This document shows, piece by piece, positions 57,355-64,000 of a stretch of 64,000 bases of DNA. This DNA is from Thalassolituus maritimus. GTDB lineage: Bacteria > Pseudomonadota > Gammaproteobacteria > Pseudomonadales > Oceanobacteraceae. The translations under genes and the position numbers were made by a program. Position 1 is the stretch's first letter, and each line of letters begins with the position of its first letter. The notes below the pieces were generated by a model that saw nothing but the letters and a program-made list of their open reading frames with translations, made no database searches and was not told the origin of the DNA. The stretch is taken from assembly GCF_900156675.1 (NCBI RefSeq), contig NZ_FTOH01000006.1, positions 62,001-126,000 of the forward strand, given 5' to 3'.

Positions 57355-59745
57355 TTACCGGTTTTCAAGACGAGCGTAATCAAGCACGCCGTAGTTCAGC
57401 GGACTGTCCTTACGGAACCAGCTATGCAGCTCGTCACTCTTCTGCCAGAAGTCTGGTGACGTGCGACGGACAGCGAACTGCCCTGCCAGCGACTTGTAGT
57501 CTTCCTCTGATTCAAGCGCCTTAATGCCAGAGATAAAGTCACCTAACCTGTACTCAGGTACACGGTAAATGGCCGCTGGATAAGTGCCAAGAAGCCCAGG
57601 TACGATCGTCAGGTAATCCTCTTCCGGAAGACGATTGTTTTCCTCATACAGCAGGCCCGTCAGGTTGCTGTGGCCGCTTGCTCTCAACAGCGTGAATACC
57701 TGAGGGTCACCCATCACCTGATCAATCATAACGAATGAGATCTCAGGCATCAGCGTGGCTTGCTTACCCACAACATCATTGATCGGTAAGAGTGCTGAAA
57801 GCCGCTCAGGAGTGACGGCACCTGACAACTCGTAGCGCATAGAGGTGGCGCCTTTCAGGTGGGTCTTCAGCAGGCCATACAGTTCGATTTTCTGTTCCTG
57901 AGTCTGATATTCAATCCCCGGATCAGTAATAACTGAGTCTTCATAATTTACCAGATACTCATCGACTTCATCGCTGGCGTCCCGATACCAGTAATTGGCC
58001 AGTTCAATCCGCTTTTTCTGAGGTAGGAAGGTAAGGAAGTTGTGTTCGCCCTCCATTCTCAGAAAATCCATATACAGACGGGTCATCAGCTGATGGCCGA
58101 CGTTACCGTAGACGTCGAATTCGGCGACTAGCAGATAGTGGATTCGCTCAAGCAGTGTGTAGTCGACTACCCAGGCCGTTTTGGTCGGCTGACCAATAAA
58201 ACCCTGCTCAACAGACGAGCTGTCGAAGTGCCTCATAATTGTCAAAGCGGCATTCGGGTTATGCCCATCGCCGTCCCAGATCAGATCCAGATCGAGCTCT
58301 TTGCCCTCAGGGAAGTGCTCGATCATTTTTTGGTTTTTAGCTTCGAGGTAGTCTTTGTGCAGGTCAGAGTACTTCAACCAGTTGCTCAGAATCCCTGCGT
58401 TACTCTCTGCCTCGCCCGGTAAGCGCAGGTTCTCGCTTTGTTCGCTGAGGAAGTCTGCAAGCTCTCCGGAGTCAATGGCATCAGGGTCGATAAATACGGC
58501 CCAGAAGTGGTCATCGATCACATTCAACGCAACTTGCCCACGACAAACCGGCCCCTTGATAAAGCCACGGATAATGTATTCAGACTCTTCAAGCATAAAG
58601 CGATAACGGGATTTCACCGGTAAATCGTGGAAGGCGATAAAGGGATTGGAGGCGATATGAACTTCGTATCCCGGCAAGCTGCTAATTTCATAGTCTGGCT
58701 CGTTGAACAGCGACTTCATCCATTCCATGCGCTCATCGTTGAGGCGGTAAGGCATGTGAGTTTTGGCTACGATGGTTTCTTTTATACGCTCTAATCGATA
58801 ATAGATACGCTTCACGCCCGGGTCGTCATATGGGCGACGCGTCGCTACAACCTCGATGGGGAGACCCGGTGGGGTATACGAACGGACCAGCCGGAAGAAG
58901 TTTTCTGGCCGTTGTTTCGGGTCGATACCACGGAAAAGAGGCTCATCCGAAAAATACAGGCTGGCCAGGAAGAGGTGTTCGTACATATACCGACTGGCCA
59001 ATTGCTGTTTCAGGCTGTCGTCGTTCAGGTACGTTTCCCAGTCTCTGATCGTCTGTTTAGTTTTATCGGAAAGGGGCTTCGGCTGAGACATCGGCGAGCC
59101 GGCTCTCAGCCACTGCACCAGAGTGTTATATTCGCTATCACTGATCTCAGGGAGCCCGTATGGCATTCCCCATTTTGGGTGCTCTTCTGCGTACTCATTG
59201 AAATCTTCACGCGTCGGGCAAGACTGGGAGCGATTCAGAGCCAGATTGTAGTCATCACTCAGAAGTACATTTTCAGGTGCCGGCGCGTTTTTCTTCAGTG
59301 CCAGCATTTGATAAATGAGCGAGTTAGCGAGGTTTACTTCCGGGCTTTGAGTTCGCTCATTAAGCACAGAGTGGAAACCCATTTGTCGCCACTCCGCCGT
59401 TGAGTCTGCGTCGATACCTAATCGGGTCGGTTCGGCCGCGGTCAGCCTTGTTCCGTGGTATACCTTCTGAGGGTTAGCTCCCCTCATAATGCCTTCCGCC
59501 GACGTCAGTTTTAACTGGCACGGTGCATCGTTACAGGCATGACAGACAACACAACGCTGATCCAGAACCGGCTTTACTTCCTCTCTGAACCAGGCGGCTT
59601 CCTCAGCCTTGAAGTCAGCTCTACGCTCTACAATAAGCGATTTACCGAATAATTCCTGGGTGTCTAAAGACTGCAAGCCTGCAGTAGCACAGCCCGTCAG
59701 GACGATAATCCAGACGAGCCAGGTTCTTTTAAAAAATTTCATCAT
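57355..59745 (-). CDS. cti: Fatty acid cis/trans isomerase
   Basis: A 796-residue periplasmic heme protein that converts cis-unsaturated membrane acyl chains to trans, rigidifying the membrane under solvent or heat stress. A signal with lipobox-like VLTGC begins the protein, and the c-type heme site CVVCH is at residues 65-69. The segment SCPTREDFNEYAEEHPKWGMPYGLPEISDSEYNTLVQWL is typical, and the length is that of Pseudomonas Cti. A GST gene lies 15 bases upstream in the same direction. Confidence 0.95.
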   Translation of the reverse strand: MMKFFKRTWLVWIIVLTGCATAGLQSLDTQELFGKSLIVERRADFKAEEAAWFREEVKPVLDQRCVVCHACNDAPCQLKLTSAEGIMRGANPQKVYHGTRLTAAEPTRLGIDADSTAEWRQMGFHSVLNERTQSPEVNLANSLIYQMLALKKNAPAPENVLLSDDYNLALNRSQSCPTREDFNEYAEEHPKWGMPYGLPEISDSEYNTLVQWLRAGSPMSQPKPLSDKTKQTIRDWETYLNDDSLKQQLASRYMYEHLFLASLYFSDEPLFRGIDPKQRPENFFRLVRSYTPPGLPIEVVATRRPYDDPGVKRIYYRLERIKETIVAKTHMPYRLNDERMEWMKSLFNEPDYEISSLPGYEVHIASNPFIAFHDLPVKSRYRFMLEESEYIIRGFIKGPVCRGQVALNVIDDHFWAVFIDPDAIDSGELADFLSEQSENLRLPGEAESNAGILSNWLKYSDLHKDYLEAKNQKMIEHFPEGKELDLDLIWDGDGHNPNAALTIMRHFDSSSVEQGFIGQPTKTAWVVDYTLLERIHYLLVAEFDVYGNVGHQLMTRLYMDFLRMEGEHNFLTFLPQKKRIELANYWYRDASDEVDEYLVNYEDSVITDPGIEYQTQEQKIELYGLLKTHLKGATSMRYELSGAVTPERLSALLPINDVVGKQATLMPEISFVMIDQVMGDPQVFTLLRASGHSNLTGLLYEENNRLPEEDYLTIVPGLLGTYPAAIYRVPEYRLGDFISGIKALESEEDYKSLAGQFAVRRTSPDFWQKSDELHSWFRKDSPLNYGVLDYARLENR

Positions 59746-59760
59746 AATTCAGCACTACGA

Positions 59761-60432
59761 TCAGGCGTAATCGTATGGTCCACCTTTCTTGAGTGCGTTC
59801 TGGTAGGCTGGAAGCGCGTGTACTTTTTTCACCCAGGCATTGATCGCGGGTAACTTAGAGGCAATATCGGAGCGGGTCATGGCAGCTTCCAGAGGGAATA
59901 TCATCTGGAAGTCGGCGGCGGACATATCGTCTCCGGAGAACCAGACGTTTTTACTCAGGTGATCCTCGATAAAGCGCAGGGAGCTCTCAACGTTCGGGCT
60001 GATGAAACTCTTCATTACCTGATCGGCAATTCCTTTGGCTACCGGTCGGACAAAGAAAGGCATCGGGGCCGTTTTTACTTTGGTGAATACCAGACTCATA
60101 ACCAGATACGGCATTAGCGAACCCTCAGCAAAGTGCAGCCAGTATTCATTTTGCTGAGCGGCATCAGAGTCGGGGGCATTGGTGAAGCGATTATCTTTGT
60201 CGTAGTTGCGGATCAGGTAGTTGATGATCACAGCGGATTCGGCGATCACTTTTCCACCGTCTGTTATCAGCGGTGACTTTCCAAGAGGGTGTATCGCTTT
60301 GAGTTCATCAGGCGCCAGGTTGGTTTTAGGATCGCGTTTATAAAGCTTGATTTCATATTCGATACCCAGCTCTTCGAGCAACCAGAGAATACGTTGTGAA
60401 CGCGAGTTTTCAAGATGATGAAGCGTGACCAT
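59761..60432 (-). CDS. Glutathione S-transferase family protein
   Basis: A 223-residue cytoplasmic transferase. The thioredoxin-fold N half contains LHHLENSRSQRILWLLEELGIEYE and the glutathione-binding HPLGKSPLITDGGKVIAESAVIINYL (Pro and Glu-Ser contacts). The C half is all-helical with an N-capping Asp (MSAADFQMIFPLEAA). It is probably cotranscribed with cti; a link to lipid or xenobiotic stress is inferred from that. Confidence 0.88.
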   Translation of the reverse strand: MVTLHHLENSRSQRILWLLEELGIEYEIKLYKRDPKTNLAPDELKAIHPLGKSPLITDGGKVIAESAVIINYLIRNYDKDNRFTNAPDSDAAQQNEYWLHFAEGSLMPYLVMSLVFTKVKTAPMPFFVRPVAKGIADQVMKSFISPNVESSLRFIEDHLSKNVWFSGDDMSAADFQMIFPLEAAMTRSDIASKLPAINAWVKKVHALPAYQNALKKGGPYDYA

Positions 60433-60502
60433 AAGTACCTGACCATTAAGAATTGAAGTTTACACACTCTTATAACGGACACGCTTTAGGATTGAAAGTG
60501 CC

Positions 60503-60923
60503 TTATCCGAGCGGGTACTGAATTGAGTGATAAAGAGAGGGATATGCAGCGAAACAGAGTGTTCCGTTGCTTCCAGAGCTGGCCGAATCAATCACATCTG
60601 TTTTTAAGCGGAGGTAACCAACCAGGGAACCGCGCTGACGGATAGCATCCCGCGTTGAACTCGGGACAGCATTGTCTGGAAGCGCATTCAGAAACTCGTC
60701 TGGAGCCTCCTGAAATCCTCGCGTCTCAGAACGAAGCAAGTGATCTCCACCCACGAGGAAGTTGTCGCCTGTTCATTGTAAACGATATCGCCACGGTCAG
60801 AGGCCAGGAAAACGTCATACAGGCCTTCGCCACTCAGATACTCGCGCTTCTCATGGGAGTTTCCGTTTATCGATCTGCCCAATCATCATAGAATACGGGA
60901 ATCAAAGTGTGAGCTGATGTCAT
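60503..60923 (-). pseudogene. Frame-broken gene remnant
   Basis: The only substantial open content in the 550-base gap between the GST and the zinc-ribbon gene. Three minus-strand frames continue each other: from ATG 60923 to a stop at 60867 (ending FYDDWADR), then 60882 to 60688 (EYLSGEGLYDVFLASDRGDIVYNEQ), then 60754 to 60503 (SLVGYLRLKTDVIDSASSGS). The middle part resembles a Cache-type sensor loop (GLYDVFLASDRGDIVY). Two frameshifts would be needed, so if real it is dead. Confidence 0.35.
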
Positions 60924-60983
60924 ATATGACATAGGTTCGGAATTATTTATGGCCATTTGGCCCGACTGAGAGTGTAGTAAACA

Positions 60984-61214
60984 ATGGAACGGACAGAGCG
61001 GGATTTTTACGCGCGCGATAAAGAAGATCAGGAAGCCTTTCTGACGCAAACCTGGTGCAATGACTGCATGGAAGTGGACCTGGGAATGAAAGACCCGGTT
61101 GAGTATGAAATGGGCGGCGTTGTTTATATCGACGGTAAGTGTGTAAAGTGTGGCAGCACGGTTACGACTGAGATTGCCGACGATGATACGGACGGAGAGT
61201 GGGACGACGAGTAA
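60984..61214 (+). CDS. Small zinc-ribbon protein
   Basis: A 76-residue acidic protein with two CxxC pairs (WCNDC and CVKC, about 31 residues apart) that should bind zinc, and an acidic tail (IADDDTDGEWDDE). Not recognised as a named family; a similar zinc-ribbon plus acidic-tail layout is seen in small adaptor proteins. A GAGAG stretch lies 14 bases upstream of the ATG. Confidence 0.65.
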   Translation: MERTERDFYARDKEDQEAFLTQTWCNDCMEVDLGMKDPVEYEMGGVVYIDGKCVKCGSTVTTEIADDDTDGEWDDE

Positions 61215-61252
61215 CGTCATCCCATTCGTAGTGAGCAGGCTTTGATCGCAGA

Positions 61253-62561
<1,309 letters not shown>

Positions 62562-62633
62562 CATGCTTTTTCTGAATTCCGGTAGACAGTCATTTGGTCG
62601 CCATTGTAACAAGGATACCCGTTAAGGATACCT

Positions 62634-63839
62634 ATGAAGCCGAGTTTTATCCCTGAACCAGCCCATGTCGGACGCGTTTTATGGCAGACACTCAAACGTT
62701 TCGAAAGCATGGAGCGTCGCAAAGAAGCTGCTGCTCTGACCTACACCACGCTGTTCGCCCTGGTGCCTGTGATCACCGTCAGCTATTCGATACTCAGTGC
62801 TATCCCGACGCTGCAGGAGTGGGGGCAGGATGCGAACCAGCAACTGCTTAGCTATGTTTTGCCGCAGGGCAGTGAAGTGATAACGGATTACCTGCGCCAG
62901 TTCAGTGAGCAGGCACGACAGCTGACCTGGATAGGTATCGCCGCCTTATTTGTGACTTGTATTTTCCTGCTGCAAACCATTGAAGGACAGTTCAACCGAA
63001 TCTGGAACGTTGAAAGTTCGCGTTCGAAAATTCAGACATTTTTCCGCTATTGGGCTGTATTGAGCCTCGGTCCGCTGCTGTTTGGTGCCGGCGTGGCCAC
63101 ATCTTCTGTTCTGGCGTCGATGCCGCTTTGGGAGAGCTCTCCCGGTGGACCTCTGACAATACTAGCGCGGCTTATCCCGTGGATACTGACCATCGGCGCA
63201 GTGACTGTGGTTTATCTGATGGTGCCTAACTGCAAAGTACCCGTGCCTCATGCATTGATAGCCGCCGTTATCGTTGCCTCGGCTTTTGAATTGGGCAAGT
63301 TTCTGTTCAGTGGCGCTCTGGGGCTTTTTCCATCATATAAGCTGATTTATGGCGCGTTTGCTGCCGTTCCGCTGTTTCTGTTGTGGATCTATGTATCCTG
63401 GATGCTTCTGCTACTGGGGGCTGAGCTGAGCTATGGCCTGAGCCATTATCGTCGGCCTGGTGCAGGGCGTCATCCGGTGAATGAGCGATTGCGACTGGCA
63501 GAAATTCTGATCAAAGCCCGGAGTGGTGAACCTCTAAATCGCGAGCTGGATATCCGGCGCCAATTGGGTGACGTCGATGCAGGGCGAGTTACCAATATGC
63601 TTAATGAATTTCGCAAGTCGGGTTGGGTTGTATTCACGGAGGAGGGGCGCTGGGCCTGGGTTCGGGCGCCTGAGACCATTAAAACCTCTGAGTTCTTTGC
63701 CGGGCAGACATTGAAGGAGCTGTGTAAGGCCAATGCCGGAGATGCCAAAAAGCTGGTGAAATTACGCCAATGGCAAAATGACTTTAGTTCAGAGTTCGGA
63801 GAGCGCTTCGATATACCGCTCAGTGAATTACTTGACTGA
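62634..63839 (+). CDS. YihY/BrkB family inner membrane protein
   Basis: A 401-residue protein. The first 290 residues hold six membrane helices with the family start (RRKEAAALTYTTLFALVPVITVSYSIL) and QTIEGQFNRIWNV. A C-terminal soluble domain of about 110 residues looks like a winged helix (RLAEILIKARSGEPLNRELDIRRQLGDVDAGRVTNMLNEFRKSGWVVFTEEGRWAWV). The protein was once annotated as RNase BN, but that activity belongs to another gene. Function unresolved. Confidence 0.9.
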   Translation: MKPSFIPEPAHVGRVLWQTLKRFESMERRKEAAALTYTTLFALVPVITVSYSILSAIPTLQEWGQDANQQLLSYVLPQGSEVITDYLRQFSEQARQLTWIGIAALFVTCIFLLQTIEGQFNRIWNVESSRSKIQTFFRYWAVLSLGPLLFGAGVATSSVLASMPLWESSPGGPLTILARLIPWILTIGAVTVVYLMVPNCKVPVPHALIAAVIVASAFELGKFLFSGALGLFPSYKLIYGAFAAVPLFLLWIYVSWMLLLLGAELSYGLSHYRRPGAGRHPVNERLRLAEILIKARSGEPLNRELDIRRQLGDVDAGRVTNMLNEFRKSGWVVFTEEGRWAWVRAPETIKTSEFFAGQTLKELCKANAGDAKKLVKLRQWQNDFSSEFGERFDIPLSELLD

Positions 63840-63887
63840 GAGCGCGTGTCAGCCCCGAGTGATGAGCAGATACATCAGGAGAACCCA

Positions 63888-64000
63888 ATGAAACATGCGA
63901 TACAGGAAGTAGCGAGTGAGGCGGGCACGCCCGAGATCAGCGCTCCGGCGGTCTCGCTGCGCGTACACCCGCAAAGGTCATCGCTCTACGAAGAATTGCA
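63888..64000 (+). CDS. N-terminus of probable DUF3422 protein (cut by window edge)
   Basis: An open frame from ATG 63888, well placed after AGGAGA, runs to the right edge. The first 37 residues end RVHPQRSSLYEELQ, which resembles the N-terminal HP-R-x-L-x-x-E-L-H motif of DUF3422 membrane proteins. Family identity is tentative because only about 37 codons are visible. Confidence 0.5.
   Translation, partial: MKHAIQEVASEAGTPEISAPAVSLRVHPQRSSLYEEL

Overview
The window looks like a chromosomal segment of a marine gammaproteobacterium, most likely Oceanospirillales in the Thalassolituus/Oleibacter neighbourhood. This is an inference from gene content: a Pseudomonas-like FinR/FprA pair, the long DapD type next to a YffB-like gene, SUF-only Fe-S assembly with an Rrf2 regulator and SufT, a cis/trans fatty acid isomerase, outer membrane phospholipase A, HBM- and NIT-type chemoreceptors, and many surface lipoproteins. 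No tRNA, rRNA, CRISPR array or transposase was recognised.

Layout. 0-4 kb: a CBS-domain protein, a periplasmic binding-like protein, an amidase and a TSUP transporter. 4-10 kb: two paralogous secreted lipoproteins, then a hybrid histidine kinase facing a LuxR-type response regulator. 10-13.5 kb: a FinR-like LysR regulator divergent from ferredoxin-NADP reductase, a MarR regulator divergent from an EamA exporter with visible operators, and a zinc-ribbon protein. 13.5-21 kb: a minus-strand cell-surface cluster (OmpA-like protein, a 1783-residue thrombospondin-type-3 repeat protein, and a small beta-barrel translationally coupled to it). 21-32 kb: pldA, an ATP-NAD kinase relative, a cytochrome b561, two chemoreceptors, gloA, nth, dapD, a YffB-like reductase and a DSD1-type PLP enzyme.

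32-42 kb holds the Fe-S assembly genes. sufB-[palindromic repeats]-sufC-sufD-sufS-sufA run on the minus strand with a divergent Rrf2 regulator. sufT is separated from them by a rhomboid protease plus zinc-finger membrane protein pair on the plus strand. From 42 to about 48.6 kb is an AT-richer accessory segment: a 1387-residue kelch-like/InlB-repeat surface protein between an intact regulator and a diverged second copy of that regulator's last 79 codons, followed by a ParE/Phd-type toxin-antitoxin module and orphan genes. This insertion is the most unusual structure in the window.

48.6-64 kb returns to housekeeping and stress genes: a diguanylate cyclase, a ParD-like protein overlapping methionine aminopeptidase, tcdA, a RecQ-family helicase, a lipoprotein, a YejK-type nucleoid protein, an exported glutathione peroxidase, a Pmp3-type peptide, cti with a GST, a frame-broken gene remnant, an arsC-wrbA-DUF2069 operon, a YihY/BrkB membrane protein, and the start of a probable DUF3422 gene at the right edge. 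Several systems fit membrane and redox stress (cti, pldA, GPx, GST, WrbA, FprA/FinR, SUF).
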